Origin: Tropicibacter sp. Alg240-R139
GTDB taxonomy: Bacteria > Pseudomonadota > Alphaproteobacteria > Rhodobacterales > Rhodobacteraceae
Reading direction: 5' to 3'
NCBI RefSeq assembly: GCF_900537075.1
Contig: NZ_UNRA01000007.1
Coordinates: forward strand, 99,827 to 163,826
Length of the DNA: 64,000 nt
In this document: in pieces, positions 8,389-17,521 of the stretch
Numbering within the stretch: the first letter of the stretch is position 1
Layout: every line of letters begins with the position of its first letter
Notes under the pieces: model-generated
What the model saw: the letters and a program-made list of their open reading frames with translations, nothing else
Told to the model about the DNA's origin: nothing
The model's database searches: none
Position numbers and translations under genes: made by a program

Positions 8389-10481
8389 TGTGCAGCTTCC
8401 TTATTCAGATCATCAAAGGTGCGGCCCTCGGCCACGAGTTTTTCGAGAAGTGGGGCGGGCTGCCAGAAATAGTCGTCTTCCTTGGACCACTCTTGAATAT
8501 CCGCCAACAGCTGGGGCAATCCGACCATGTCAGCCCATTTCAGTGGTCCGCCGCGATAGCGTGGAAAGCCGTAACCATAGAGCAGTGTCACATCCACATC
8601 GAGCGGACGCCGGGCGATGCCTTCGCCCACCACTTTAGCCGCCTCGTTGACCATGGCAGCCATGTAACGACGCACGATCTCTTCGTCAGTGAATTCACGC
8701 GCCGTGATCCCTTTGATCAACCGTTCTGACGCGATCATCGGCATCACATCCGGGTTGGGCACCCCAGCCCGCTTACCGGCGTCATAGATGTAATATCCCT
8801 TACCGGTCTTTTGTCCGAAATGGCCCTGTTCGCAGATCTTGTCGGCATAAGAGCTGTCGCGTACACGCGAATCCAAGCCCTCGGCCCGTTTGCGTTTGCG
8901 CACCGACCACCCGATATCCAACCCGGCCAGGTCGGCCACGGCAAAAGGCCCCATGGCAAAGCCAAAGTCTGTCAGCACTTTGTCTATCTGGTAAGGCGAT
9001 GCCCCATCCAATATCATGTGATCAGCACATGTCCGATAGGTCGACAAAATCCGGTTACCGATGAACCCATCGCAAACCCCGGCCCGAACCGAGATCTTGC
9101 GCATCCGGGCACCGAGCGCAAATCCCGTGGCCACTACATCAGGCGCAGTCGCATCGGCCACTACCACTTCGAGCAGCTTCATCACATGGGCTGGCGAGAA
9201 GAAGTGCAGTCCGATCACATCGGCCGGTCGGCTGGTACAGGCCGCGATTTCATCGATGTCGAGATACGAGGTGTTCGACGCAAGAATTGCACCCGGCTTG
9301 CAGACGGCATCAAGTTGGGTGAACACCTTTTTCTTGACATCCATGTCCTCGAACACGGCCTCAATCACCAGATCAACGTCGCCAAGCGCGGCGTAGTTAG
9401 TCGACAGGGTCAACGCTTTGGTAGTCAGCTCCTCGAATTGGGCTGGGTTGAGCTTGCCGCGTTTCAGTGCACCACCCAAGTTGCCCTCTATCCGGTTCTT
9501 GGCGGCTTCGGCAGCCTCGGACGACATTTCCATCAGAACCACTGACAACCCGGACAGCAGCGCAGCCGTTGCAATACCTGCACCCATTGTGCCGCCACCA
9601 ATCACGCCGATGGCATTCAGATCGCGGGGCTTGGCGCCCTTGAGTTCTGGCAGTTTGCCGACGGCGCGTTCGGAAAAGAAGGCATGGATCATGCCCTGGC
9701 GTTGATCCGAGGCCATGAGTTCCATGAACAGTTCGCGTTCGCGGTGCATGCCTTGGACAAACGGCAACTCACAACTGGCCTGAATACCACGAACCGCAGT
9801 CGCGGGTGCGATCTTGCCTCGGCTTTTCTTCAGCACCACGTCATAAAGAGCATCGAAATCGACCGCCTTGGGTCCATGCATTTCGCTGATGGCCCGACGG
9901 GGCGCGCCACTGTCGATCAACTGGCGCGCGTAGGCCAAGCCGATTTCACGCGGAGAGCCTTCTTCAACACGGTCGACAATGCCAAGTTTCAGCGCTTCTT
10001 TCGCACCAACCTGACGGCCTGAGGTTATGATGTCTACGGATGCATCCACACCGATCAATCGCGGCAATCGTTGCGACCCACCTGCCCCTGGCATGATACC
10101 AATCAGCACTTCGGGCAGGCCCACACGTGCAGACGGTACCGCGATACGATAGTGACAGCCCAAAGCGACCTCGAGCCCGCCGCCCAAGGCAGTACCGTGC
10201 AGGGCTGAAACGACGATCAGCGGCGAAGATTCGATGCGTGAGCAGACATTGGGCAAAAATGGCTCGGACGGCGGCTTGCCAAATTCGCGAATATCGGCAC
10301 CAGCAAAATAAGTGCGCCCTTCGCCATAGATCAACACCGCCTTGGCACCGTCGGCCTCGGCTCGGGCCATGCCGTCGACCAGCCCCTGGCGCACTTCCAA
10401 CCCCAAAGCATTCACCGGCGGATTTTGAGCGGACAACACCGCAATATCCCCGATCAGTTCGTATCCAATTGCCTCTGACAT
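8385..10481 (-). CDS. Fused enoyl-CoA hydratase/3-hydroxyacyl-CoA dehydrogenase (FadB/PimF-like)
   Basis: Multifunctional beta-oxidation enzyme of about 698 residues. The N-terminal crotonase domain carries both catalytic Glu residues ([10 protein letters not shown] and [19 protein letters not shown]). The NAD-binding domain starts at [13 protein letters not shown] near residue 300, followed by NTSYLDI and [15 protein letters not shown] of the dehydrogenase, then the C-terminal dimer domain. The ATG at 10481 is preferred over one two codons upstream, which sits too close to the AAGGGGAG ribosome site; either is possible. It is the first gene of the seven-gene operon and has an inverted repeat in its leader. 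Confidence 0.9.
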   Translation of the reverse strand: MSEAIGYELIGDIAVLSAQNPPVNALGLEVRQGLVDGMARAEADGAKAVLIYGEGRTYFAGADIREFGKPPSEPFLPNVCSRIESSPLIVVSALHGTALGGGLEVALGCHYRIAVPSARVGLPEVLIGIMPGAGGSQRLPRLIGVDASVDIITSGRQVGAKEALKLGIVDRVEEGSPREIGLAYARQLIDSGAPRRAISEMHGPKAVDFDALYDVVLKKSRGKIAPATAVRGIQASCELPFVQGMHRERELFMELMASDQRQGMIHAFFSERAVGKLPELKGAKPRDLNAIGVIGGGTMGAGIATAALLSGLSVVLMEMSSEAAEAAKNRIEGNLGGALKRGKLNPAQFEELTTKALTLSTNYAALGDVDLVIEAVFEDMDVKKKVFTQLDAVCKPGAILASNTSYLDIDEIAACTSRPADVIGLHFFSPAHVMKLLEVVVADATAPDVVATGFALGARMRKISVRAGVCDGFIGNRILSTYRTCADHMILDGASPYQIDKVLTDFGFAMGPFAVADLAGLDIGWSVRKRKRAEGLDSRVRDSSYADKICEQGHFGQKTGKGYYIYDAGKRAGVPNPDVMPMIASERLIKGITAREFTDEEIVRRYMAAMVNEAAKVVGEGIARRPLDVDVTLLYGYGFPRYRGGPLKWADMVGLPQLLADIQEWSKEDDYFWQPAPLLEKLVAEGRTFDDLNKEAAQ

Positions 10482-10507
10482 CGGCATCCACTCCCCTTTG
10501 ACAGTAT

Positions 10508-10531
10508 GCGCGTCGGATAAATGCGACGCGC
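10508..10531. promoter_or_regulatory. Inverted repeat upstream of the pim-like operon
   Basis: GCGCGTCG (10508-10515) and CGACGCGC (10524-10531) are perfect reverse complements with an 8-base AT-rich spacer. The repeat lies about 27 bases before the first start codon of the operon, where a repressor would block transcription. The known pim operon has a MarR-type regulator; no regulator gene is adjacent here, so the binding protein is unknown. Confidence 0.5.
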
Positions 10532-10746
10532 CAACTTCTCTGGGCCGAACATATCCCCGCTGCGGCTGATTTTGCCACTGTCGGGTTCTTTCATCGTGAC
10601 ATGTTCGGCAGTCATTTCATCTTGCGAAACACCGTTTTGCAAACAAGAGGGTGGTCCGCCCTGATCCCAAGATCAAGGAGAATTCGCCGAAACGACGTAA
10701 GGTTGGAGATGGGTTCGGAGGCGCGCCCGGACCTTACCGCAGGTTG

Positions 10747-11439
10747 TCAGCCTTCGGGGCGCACGCAGGTCCAGACGGTACGCGTGGATTTTTCATCGAC
10801 GCGTTCGAACCCGGCGTCAGTCAAGATGGTCTTGCATTCCCGCATGCCTTCGACACCATAGGCCTCGGGGTGGAATTCCAGCACCACCCCACGGAAACAG
10901 GACAGATCGGCGTGGCGCAACAGTTCCAGCTCGCCCCCTTCGATGTCCATCACCAGAACGGTCGGTTCAAGCGCGTCGCAAACTGTTGCGAACGAGGCCG
11001 TCGGCACGTCCACTACATTGGACGGACGGTTGCCAGGGTTCAAAAGAGAAGACCCGAGATAGCTGGTGCGAATGTGAAATTGCAGAGATTCGGGGCGGTC
11101 TTCGGCGCTGATCAGCACTTGGTTGTTTACCGAAATGAGGTCTTGCAGATTGTTGAGTATATAAAGCTCGTTGATGGCATCCAAGAGTTCGGGATTTGCC
11201 TCGAACGAATGGATAGCCTTGGGCTTGGCGTTGTGAGCAATGACCGCGCCCACCAGACCGATGCCCGCGCCGATTTCCAGAACCGTATCGTCAGGCGTTA
11301 CTACATGAAGCGAGCCTTCGATCTCTTGACCCTCGTAGCGGGCGGCCTTGATCCGCTCGATGCGTTTTTCGTGCAGAAACCGTGTCATGGGCACTTTGAC
11401 GCCCAGGCATTCTGCGGCAACGGTTTGCGTGTCAGTCAC
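10747..11439 (-). CDS. FkbM-family SAM-dependent methyltransferase
   Basis: Predicted methyltransferase of 230 residues. The SAM-binding motif is VLEIGAGIGLVGAVIAH near residues 53-69, followed by HSFEANPELLDAI, where the acidic residue binds the ribose. The central EPTVLVMDIEGGELELLRHA motif is the hallmark of the FkbM group, which methylates hydroxyl groups of sugars, lipids or secondary metabolites. No glycosyltransferase or polyketide genes are adjacent, so the substrate is unknown. It stands alone between the pim-like operon and a DUF1127 gene. Confidence 0.8.
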   Translation of the reverse strand: MTDTQTVAAECLGVKVPMTRFLHEKRIERIKAARYEGQEIEGSLHVVTPDDTVLEIGAGIGLVGAVIAHNAKPKAIHSFEANPELLDAINELYILNNLQDLISVNNQVLISAEDRPESLQFHIRTSYLGSSLLNPGNRPSNVVDVPTASFATVCDALEPTVLVMDIEGGELELLRHADLSCFRGVVLEFHPEAYGVEGMRECKTILTDAGFERVDEKSTRTVWTCVRPEG

Positions 11440-11761
11440 TGCTCAGGTCCTTGTGCCCCATTTCTTTGCGCTGCATCCTGCGGAGATGAGCGCCAAAACG
11501 CAAGGGCTGTTGGTGGTGTTTCACGGACCAAGGCACCGGGTCAGATGTCGTGCATTTGGCAATACCACCTACCCGGTGCCCCAAAGACCTCATCGCGTGC
11601 CTCACCCCCGACCTTGGCCGACCTTTCACCCGGGAAACATGAACCGAAAATGCACCCTTGCGTGCGGCGCACATCAGATATTCCAAGGTCGCCCCTACTC
11701 AATGCTGCAAGCGCAGCATAAATGTCGATCAACCGAAACCTGTACCGGGAGATTATTGAAA
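11440..11761. other. Intergenic region, nothing recognised beyond the DUF1127 leader
   Basis: About 320 bases separate the divergent FkbM and DUF1127 genes. The only clear signal is GGGAG shortly before the ATG at 11762. The open frame that runs through it in phase with the DUF1127 gene lacks family similarity and has no start signal. No repeat, RNA fold or operator stood out. Promoters for both flanking genes must lie here. Confidence 0.4.
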
Positions 11762-11980
11762 ATGGCTGTAACCGCCTCACGCTCGCACACCGTTCTTTCG
11801 ATTCTTGGCGCCGTCGCTGACGTTTTTATCGGCATCTGGAACGCCCTGGCTCATATCGGCGCAGCAAATGCAAAAGTGCACCGCATCCAAGTGCTGTCCA
11901 ACTTAAGCGATGCAGAACTAGATGCACGAGGAATCAAACGAGAAGATATCATCCGTCAGGTTATCGGCCAGGCATTCTAA
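11762..11980 (+). CDS. Small DUF1127-domain protein
   Basis: A 72-residue protein. The first half is hydrophobic or amphipathic (VLSILGAVADVFIGIWNALAHIG). The second half carries the Arg-rich DUF1127 pattern, here RIQVLSNLSDAELDARGIKREDI. Proteins of this family in alphaproteobacteria are short, often stress induced, and some bind RNA and affect RNA turnover or phosphate and carbon metabolism. The start is fixed by GGGAG before the ATG. It is a single gene with no operon partner, so only a general role can be offered. Confidence 0.8.
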   Translation: MAVTASRSHTVLSILGAVADVFIGIWNALAHIGAANAKVHRIQVLSNLSDAELDARGIKREDIIRQVIGQAF

Positions 11981-12013
11981 GCGGGTGGGATCTTGATGAA
12001 CCCCAACCGTTTC

Positions 12014-13288
12014 TTAAACCAGTGATGCGGCTGCGACTTCATATGCCCGATGTGTTAGCTCAAAGTCGGCCTCGGTCAGGGCCAAAGACGGATAAGTCTT
12101 GCCTGATGCCTTGAAGATGCCCTCTTGCATCAGGACTGCGTTGAATGTGGCCGCTTTGGCTGAGTCCGAGTTGAACACATCGCGATAGTCGCGTGGCTGG
12201 CTCTCGGCGAAGACGATCTCGAACAGCGTTGGATCACCCACGATCTGATGTGCGATTCCTCGAGCCGACAAGGCTGTACCCGCCATGTCCATCAGCCGCT
12301 GACCATTGGCGCGCAGTTGGTCATAGGCGCCATCACGGCGCAGCACCTCCATCGTTTTGAGACCCGCAACGGCCGCCACTGGGTTGCCTGACAGGGTGCC
12401 CAGTTGCATCAACCATTTGTCTGCCCCAACAGCCGCCTTGTCGAAATGCGCCATGATGTTGGCACGCCCTGCGATCGCCGCCAGCGGGAAGCCGCCACCG
12501 ATGACCTTGCCCAAAGTCGCCACATCGGGTGTGACCCCATAAAGCTCCTGCGCCCCGCCGTAAGAAAAACGGAAGCCTGTCACCACCTCGTCAAAGATCA
12601 GAACGATGCCGTATTTGTCGGCCTCTTCCCGCAGCAGCTGCAGGAAGCCGGGCATCGGCGGTATGATCCGTTGCAGTGGTTCGACAATGATTGCAGCCAC
12701 CTGGTCCCCATGTTCGGCCAACAGCGAGCGGATGTAATCAGGGTCGTTAAAGGGTGCGATCAGCATTTCAGCCCGAACGCTTTCAGGGATACCCGCGCTA
12801 TCCGGCACCGCCTGCGGAAAGTTGACCATGCGGGATGGCGCCAGCGACATCTGCGCCTCGGCGCTCATGCCGTGATACCCACCCTCAAATTTCACGATCT
12901 TGTCGCGGCCCGTGAAGGCGCGGGCCAGGCGGATGGCATACATATCAGCCTCGCCCCCGGACGAAACATAGCGGATCTGATCGGCACATGGCACCGCGCG
13001 GCAGATCTCTTCGGCCAATTCGACCCCTGCGGCGTTGTTGGCAAAAAACGTCATCCCCTTGGGGAGCTGTTCGACGACTGCTTCGAGCACTTCGGGGTGG
13101 CCGTGGCCCAGCAGCATTGGACCAGAGCCGATCAGAAAGTCGACGTATTCCTTGCCGTTTTCATCCCAGACTCGGCTGCCTATACCGTCGCGAATGAACA
13201 TAGTCGGGTCAAAGTTGCCAAATCCGCCGCCTGGAAGGACGGATTGGGCGCGCTCGAACCAATCGGCTTGTGAGAGGACTTTGTCCAT
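12014..13288 (-). CDS. Class III PLP aminotransferase, glutamate-1-semialdehyde aminomutase-like
   Basis: PLP enzyme of 424 residues. The cofactor Asp lies in GIVLIFDEVVTGFR and the Schiff-base Lys in ATLGKVIGGGFPLAAIAG. Conserved YVSSGGEADMYAIRLARA and FEGGYHGMS place it with the GSA-aminomutase-like group. It is unlikely to make 5-aminolevulinate for heme, since a synthase-type hemA is encoded at 48998-50215. Its place 64 bases downstream of three mandelate-racemase-family genes suggests it handles an amino acid or amino ketone from the same catabolic route. Exact substrate unknown. Confidence 0.8.
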   Translation of the reverse strand: MDKVLSQADWFERAQSVLPGGGFGNFDPTMFIRDGIGSRVWDENGKEYVDFLIGSGPMLLGHGHPEVLEAVVEQLPKGMTFFANNAAGVELAEEICRAVPCADQIRYVSSGGEADMYAIRLARAFTGRDKIVKFEGGYHGMSAEAQMSLAPSRMVNFPQAVPDSAGIPESVRAEMLIAPFNDPDYIRSLLAEHGDQVAAIIVEPLQRIIPPMPGFLQLLREEADKYGIVLIFDEVVTGFRFSYGGAQELYGVTPDVATLGKVIGGGFPLAAIAGRANIMAHFDKAAVGADKWLMQLGTLSGNPVAAVAGLKTMEVLRRDGAYDQLRANGQRLMDMAGTALSARGIAHQIVGDPTLFEIVFAESQPRDYRDVFNSDSAKAATFNAVLMQEGIFKASGKTYPSLALTEADFELTHRAYEVAAASLV

Positions 13289-13352
13289 TGCAGTGATCCT
13301 TTGCCGTAGGGGATTTCCTTGGGTGGATAAATTTTGACCAGAAAGTCAAAAA

Positions 13353-14456
13353 TCAGTCAAGAACGAGATCGGGCGGGCCGAGCACATTTTTGTCAGGTCG
13401 AATGCCAAGTCCCGGCCCGTCTGGCGGTGCAATCCGCCCCTGATTGCGTATCGGGCCATCAGGAGCGAGCCGTGGGGCGACGTAGCCTGACAGGTCGCAG
13501 ACGTTCAAAACGCGTGCCGGATCGGTTGAGGCGCCCAGGTGTAATAGCGCTGCTGTGGTGATGTCCGAGCCCCAAGTGTCTTCGATGCACATCTTGGCCC
13601 CCAAATGCAGACACAGGTCGCGGGCGCGACAGGTGGCGGACAGCCCGCCGAATTTCGACAACTTTAGCGCCACGGCGTCCATGCATCCCTGGGCATGGCC
13701 TGCGAGCAGGCTAGCCGTGTCATGGGCGCTTTCATCGAGCTTCATCGGCAAGCCAGTTGCGGCGCGGACACGGGCGCAATCTTCGATGTTGGCGCAGGGT
13801 TGTTCCAGCATGATGTCCAGATCGGCCACGGCACGGCCAACGCGGGTGGCGTCGAGCGACGTGGCGCCGCAATTCCAGTCGCCATAGACCAGCGGTCCGT
13901 CTCCTACCGCGTCGCGTACTTTGCGCAAGCGGGCGACATCGGCCTGCCAATCGGCATCGGCACCAAGCTTGACTTGGAACTGGCGTATCCCTGTTTGATA
14001 GGCGGTCTGGGCAATACGGGCCATTTCATCCGGGGCGATGCAGGTGATCGAATGATAAAGTGGCATCGACTCGGCCCGGCGCCCGCCCAGAAGCGCATGC
14101 AGCGGCAGGTTCGCGGCCTGCCCGGTCAGATCCCACAGCGCGATATCCAGTGCGGACTTGGCATAGACGTGGCCCTGCAGATGTTTGTCGAGTTTGGCCA
14201 TCAGCGCCTCAGGGCCAACCGGGTTCGCGCCGAGCAGCACCGGGGCCATCTCTTGCACAGCGGGCGCCACGCCTCGCGCGTAGGCAGGTAGGTAGTGGGG
14301 GATCGGGCAGACCTCTCCCCACCCGGTTAGGCCGGTGTCGGTTTCCAGCGCAACAACCACCGTCTCGACCGTGTCGCAGGATTTACCCTCGGCCATGTAG
14401 TAAGCGGTGTGACTGGTGAGCGGCACGTGCCACACAGAGATGCGCGTGAGTTTCAT
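13353..14456 (-). CDS. Mandelate racemase/muconate lactonizing enzyme family protein (1 of 3)
   Basis: Enolase-superfamily enzyme of 367 residues, with an N-terminal capping domain and a (beta/alpha)7 barrel. The family Lys lies in FQVKLGAD; metal ligands are the Asp in VYGDWNC, the Glu in LEQPC and the Asp/Glu in KLDES; a further Lys is in VALKLSKFGG. Such enzymes remove a proton next to a carboxylate and racemise, epimerise or dehydrate. It overlaps the upstream paralogue by ATGA. Related genes in betaine clusters include hydroxyproline-betaine epimerases and cis-3-hydroxyproline dehydratases, but I cannot assign which reaction applies. Confidence 0.85.
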   Translation of the reverse strand: MKLTRISVWHVPLTSHTAYYMAEGKSCDTVETVVVALETDTGLTGWGEVCPIPHYLPAYARGVAPAVQEMAPVLLGANPVGPEALMAKLDKHLQGHVYAKSALDIALWDLTGQAANLPLHALLGGRRAESMPLYHSITCIAPDEMARIAQTAYQTGIRQFQVKLGADADWQADVARLRKVRDAVGDGPLVYGDWNCGATSLDATRVGRAVADLDIMLEQPCANIEDCARVRAATGLPMKLDESAHDTASLLAGHAQGCMDAVALKLSKFGGLSATCRARDLCLHLGAKMCIEDTWGSDITTAALLHLGASTDPARVLNVCDLSGYVAPRLAPDGPIRNQGRIAPPDGPGLGIRPDKNVLGPPDLVLD

Positions 14457-15562
14457 GGGGTGTAGACCGCGACCGGATCGCTCAGGGCGTCTTCGTCCGG
14501 ATGAACGCCAAGGCCAGGGGCTTCGGGTAAGTGCAAATGTCCGTCGATGTTGCGGGGGCCACGGCCACTGGCAATGTCCACGGTGAGCATATCCTGACAG
14601 GCCCAGACCGCGTGGCAGTTGGCGTCGGGGATGGTAGCGGCCAAATGCAGCGCCTCGGTATCGGCCAGAACCGAACCACCGGTGGCCATGACGAACATGT
14701 CGATGCCGTGCGCAAGGGCAATGTCGCGCATACGGGCAGCTTTGGTCAGGCCGCCGACACGGTTGAGTTTGATGCCAAAGACTTCGGCCAAACCATCGCG
14801 GGCGATGCGCGCGGCGTCTTGCAGGGTAACGAGGCTTTCGTCGACACTGACCGGGGCTGAATGCAACGGGCGGATGGCGGCGATGTCGTCGAGGGTTTCA
14901 CCGGGTTGCTCGAACATCACATGCAAATCTTCGGTCGCACGCATCACGCGCAGAGCTTGCTGCCGGGTCCAGCCTCGGTTCACGTCATAGAGCACGACCT
15001 CGCCAGGGCGGCGGATGTCTTCCATGTCGCGGACGCGTTCGATGTCGCGTTCCACGTCGCCGCCTATCTTGACCGAATGAGCGACATAGCCGCGCTGGCG
15101 GTAGCGGTCGACAACGGCGCGGGTTTCCTGCGCCGTCTTGGCCCCAACAGACGATGCAATTGGGCGTGGAGTGCGCGAGCCACCGCCCATCAGATCCGCA
15201 ATCGGCTGGCCCGCCGCCTGCCCCGCGATGTCCCAGCAGGCCATGTCGATGGGGGACTTGGCATAAAGGTGTCCCGGCAACGCCAGATCCATCGCGCGTT
15301 CGACATCCAGCACCCGGCGCGGATCGAGCCCGAGGATGAAGGGTGCCATGGTTTCGATCCCAGCGCGGATGCCGGGACCATGTGCGGGAACGTAGGTGTG
15401 CCCCCAGGGTGTTCCCTCGCCCCAGCCAATCAGACCTTCGTCCGTTTCAAGCTTGACGAGCGTTGCATCCAAAACTTCGAACTTGAGCCGCCCGCCTGAG
15501 AGCCAATAAGGATGCTCGAGCGGCAAATCGACGTGATAGACCGTGATGCGGGTGATTTTCAT
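14453..15562 (-). CDS. Mandelate racemase/muconate lactonizing enzyme family protein (2 of 3)
   Basis: Second enolase-superfamily enzyme, 369 residues. The catalytic Lys is in HSVKIGGD, metal ligands in VLYDVNRGW, MFEQPGE and VSVDES, and the second Lys in FGIKLNRVGG. The N-terminal motif YWLSGGRLKFEVLDATLVKLETD differs strongly from its two neighbours, so the three are ancient paralogues with distinct substrates, not recent duplicates. Start and stop overlap neighbours by ATGA on both sides. Role inferred: epimerase or dehydratase in betaine/imino-acid or acid-sugar breakdown. Confidence 0.85.
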   Translation of the reverse strand: MKITRITVYHVDLPLEHPYWLSGGRLKFEVLDATLVKLETDEGLIGWGEGTPWGHTYVPAHGPGIRAGIETMAPFILGLDPRRVLDVERAMDLALPGHLYAKSPIDMACWDIAGQAAGQPIADLMGGGSRTPRPIASSVGAKTAQETRAVVDRYRQRGYVAHSVKIGGDVERDIERVRDMEDIRRPGEVVLYDVNRGWTRQQALRVMRATEDLHVMFEQPGETLDDIAAIRPLHSAPVSVDESLVTLQDAARIARDGLAEVFGIKLNRVGGLTKAARMRDIALAHGIDMFVMATGGSVLADTEALHLAATIPDANCHAVWACQDMLTVDIASGRGPRNIDGHLHLPEAPGLGVHPDEDALSDPVAVYTP

Positions 15563-15843
15563 TTCAATTCCACTTCAACAAAGCTCATCGGCTGATCCGA
15601 GGCGTTGATGACATTGTGTTCGACACCTTCGTCGCGTCGATATGAGGTGCCTGCAGGGACAGTAACTTCGTTTGTCGTGCCGTCGGGCAGTTCCAGCCGC
15701 ATGTGACAGTCGGTGACAGCGGTGATGACGTAATCCATGGCATGGCGGTGCCAGCCGGTTTCTGCGCCGGGCGCGAAATCGAACCGAGTGACCCGAACCC
15801 GGTTGTCGTCGATCATCTGTGTGGCTTTGGCTTGCTCTGTCAT
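15559..15843 (-). CDS. Small cupin-domain protein
   Basis: Single-domain cupin of 94 residues. The metal motif is HRHAMDY (two His, with no Glu at the usual third position), and a later His lies in GVEHNVIN. It is sandwiched between two mandelate-racemase-family genes with ATGA overlaps at each end, so it is co-translated with them. Small cupins of this kind may be lyases, isomerases or ligand sensors. Whether it is catalytic cannot be told; the altered third ligand speaks for a different metal geometry. Confidence 0.75.
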   Translation of the reverse strand: MTEQAKATQMIDDNRVRVTRFDFAPGAETGWHRHAMDYVITAVTDCHMRLELPDGTTNEVTVPAGTSYRRDEGVEHNVINASDQPMSFVEVELK

Positions 15844-16946
15844 TGGACAAACTCCTCTACCGGGGTGCCGAGACTATCGAAATCAACGGCAACACCAAGC
15901 CCCGGCGTGTTTGTGGCGTACAGCTTGCCGTCGCGTGCCTCTGGCCCGCCGATGCCGGTTGATCGGGTGTTGTAGTTCATCAGATCGGTGGTGTTGTGCA
16001 GATACTCGGTCGGCGTGGTGGCCGCGAAATGTGCAAGAGCAGCGCTGGTAATCTCTCCGCCCCAAGTGTCTTCGGCCACAACCGGAATTCGGTTCTCGAC
16101 AAGGTAATCGCGCACACGGCGGGCTTTGGACAACCCACCAAGGTTTGAGATCTTGAGACACACAAGCTCTGCCGCACGATCCGCCACGATCTGCTGCGCC
16201 ACAGCCATGCCGGTCACGCATTCATCCAGCTTCATCGGCAGGTCGGTCTGGGCGCGCACCTGGAGGCATTCAGCGTAGGTGCGGCAGGGTTGTTCCAGGA
16301 TGTAATCCAAGTCATGCGTGGCTCGGGCCACGCGTATCGCATTATCAACGCGCCAGCCCTGATTGGCATCGGCCATCGCCTTTTCACCCGGTTTCAACAG
16401 TGGCACGGTCGCACGGATACGGTCGATGTCGGCGGCCCAATCGCCGCCCACTTTGATCTGAAACTGGCGATACCCTTGGGCGCGATAGCCCTCCATCTCG
16501 GCGATGGTCTCGTTGGTGCCTTTCTGCGGGGCCACACGGTACATCGGCGCGCCATCGGTCAGCTTGCCACCCCAGACCGCCCAAAGCGGCGCGCTCAGGG
16601 ATTGTGCCAGAATGTCCCAACAGGCCGCGTCAAAAGGTGCTTTGGCATAGCCGTGCCCCTGCACCAGATGATCCATGACCTGCTCTATCCGGGCCACGTT
16701 GCAAGGGTCCTCGCCCAGCAGATGCGGCGCGACCAGTCGGGAAAGCGCGGGCACCCCTTCGGAGTGCGCAACCATATAGTTCTCGCCACAAGGTGTGAAC
16801 TCACCACAGCCTTGCAACCCCGCATCTGTGTCGATCACAACGACCGACGCGCGTGCGGACTTGATCGCATTGCCCGCGCCCCAGACGTAAGCCCCGCCTA
16901 CGTAAGGAAGGTCCATCTGAAAGATGCGGATGCGGGTAATTTTCAT
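15840..16946 (-). CDS. Mandelate racemase/muconate lactonizing enzyme family protein (3 of 3)
   Basis: Third enolase-superfamily enzyme, 368 residues. The catalytic Lys lies in FQIKVGGD, metal ligands in [14 protein letters not shown] and KLDECVTG, and the second Lys in [10 protein letters not shown]. The overall pattern resembles cis-3-hydroxy-L-proline dehydratases and related betaine-linked members as I remember them, but this is not a firm assignment. An open frame extends to 16991; I start at the ATG at 16946 because it overlaps the dddQ stop by ATGA, like the other junctions in this operon. Confidence 0.85.
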   Translation of the reverse strand: MKITRIRIFQMDLPYVGGAYVWGAGNAIKSARASVVVIDTDAGLQGCGEFTPCGENYMVAHSEGVPALSRLVAPHLLGEDPCNVARIEQVMDHLVQGHGYAKAPFDAACWDILAQSLSAPLWAVWGGKLTDGAPMYRVAPQKGTNETIAEMEGYRAQGYRQFQIKVGGDWAADIDRIRATVPLLKPGEKAMADANQGWRVDNAIRVARATHDLDYILEQPCRTYAECLQVRAQTDLPMKLDECVTGMAVAQQIVADRAAELVCLKISNLGGLSKARRVRDYLVENRIPVVAEDTWGGEITSAALAHFAATTPTEYLHNTTDLMNYNTRSTGIGGPEARDGKLYATNTPGLGVAVDFDSLGTPVEEFVQ

Positions 16947-17521
16947 GCGGCGTCCATCTTCGGCAGATCGGCCATGCCTGCCCCGCGCCAAAGCACGAAG
17001 GTCAGGATGGGGTGGCCGTTGGTCACCATGGCGTGGCTTTGCCAGCTGGTGTGTGCACGGGTTTGGCCTGCTTGGAAGCTGGCCTCATCCTCATCCGCGT
17101 AGAATGTCGCCTCGCCGGCGATGCTGAGGTAGAGTTCCTCAGCCTCGTGGCTGTGCCAGTCATAGCTCAGCCGCTCGCCCCAATAGCCGATGTAGCCGCG
17201 CAACTGGGTTGAGTGGAAATGACCCGTGGGGCCGAAGAGCTCGAAATAGCCATAACGGTTGCGGAAATCGGTGCCGACTTCTTCCTCGGTGTAGGTGCGT
17301 TTCCAGCTTGCCAGATGCGTGGCCGCCTTGACCGCCTGAACCAAGGCGTCCGTCTGAGGGGTTCCCGGTAGGGCCAAGTTCGCCACAAGGTCGGTGGCGG
17401 GGACAGCGCGCGGTTGCAAGCCGGATGGGGTTAGATCATCTGGCCAGGGGGCGAACCCGTTCAGATCGGGGTGAAGGTTGTGCAATTGCCGGGCGGCTTC
17501 GAGGACTGCGTCGAGGGTCAT
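16943..17521 (-). CDS. dddQ: Dimethylsulfoniopropionate lyase DddQ (cupin)
   Basis: Cleaves DMSP to dimethyl sulfide and acrylate. The 192-residue protein has the cupin motif [12 protein letters not shown]. Counting from the ATG, the metal-site and active-site residues are Tyr120, His123, His125, Glu129, Tyr131, His163 and Trp178. These are the residues and numbers I recall from the solved Ruegeria DddQ, including the Tyr that acts as base. The preceding MDR dehydrogenase gene and the following MR-family gene each overlap it by ATGA. The betaine-type demethylation genes around it suggest joint control of several osmolytes. A sister activity on a related substrate cannot be excluded. Confidence 0.88.
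   Translation of the reverse strand: MTLDAVLEAARQLHNLHPDLNGFAPWPDDLTPSGLQPRAVPATDLVANLALPGTPQTDALVQAVKAATHLASWKRTYTEEEVGTDFRNRYGYFELFGPTGHFHSTQLRGYIGYWGERLSYDWHSHEAEELYLSIAGEATFYADEDEASFQAGQTRAHTSWQSHAMVTNGHPILTFVLWRGAGMADLPKMDAA

Noticed and set aside
10651..11721. Open frame of 356 codons on the plus strand
   Set aside because: It overlaps the well-supported FkbM gene in antisense and has no recognisable motif.
11348..11761. N-terminal extension of the DUF1127 frame
   Set aside because: It overlaps the FkbM gene; the ribosome site and family sequence fit the ATG at 11762.
12014..13288. hemL of the C5 heme pathway
   Set aside because: The organism has synthase-type hemA, and the gene lies in a catabolic cluster; treated as a GSA-aminomutase-like aminotransferase.
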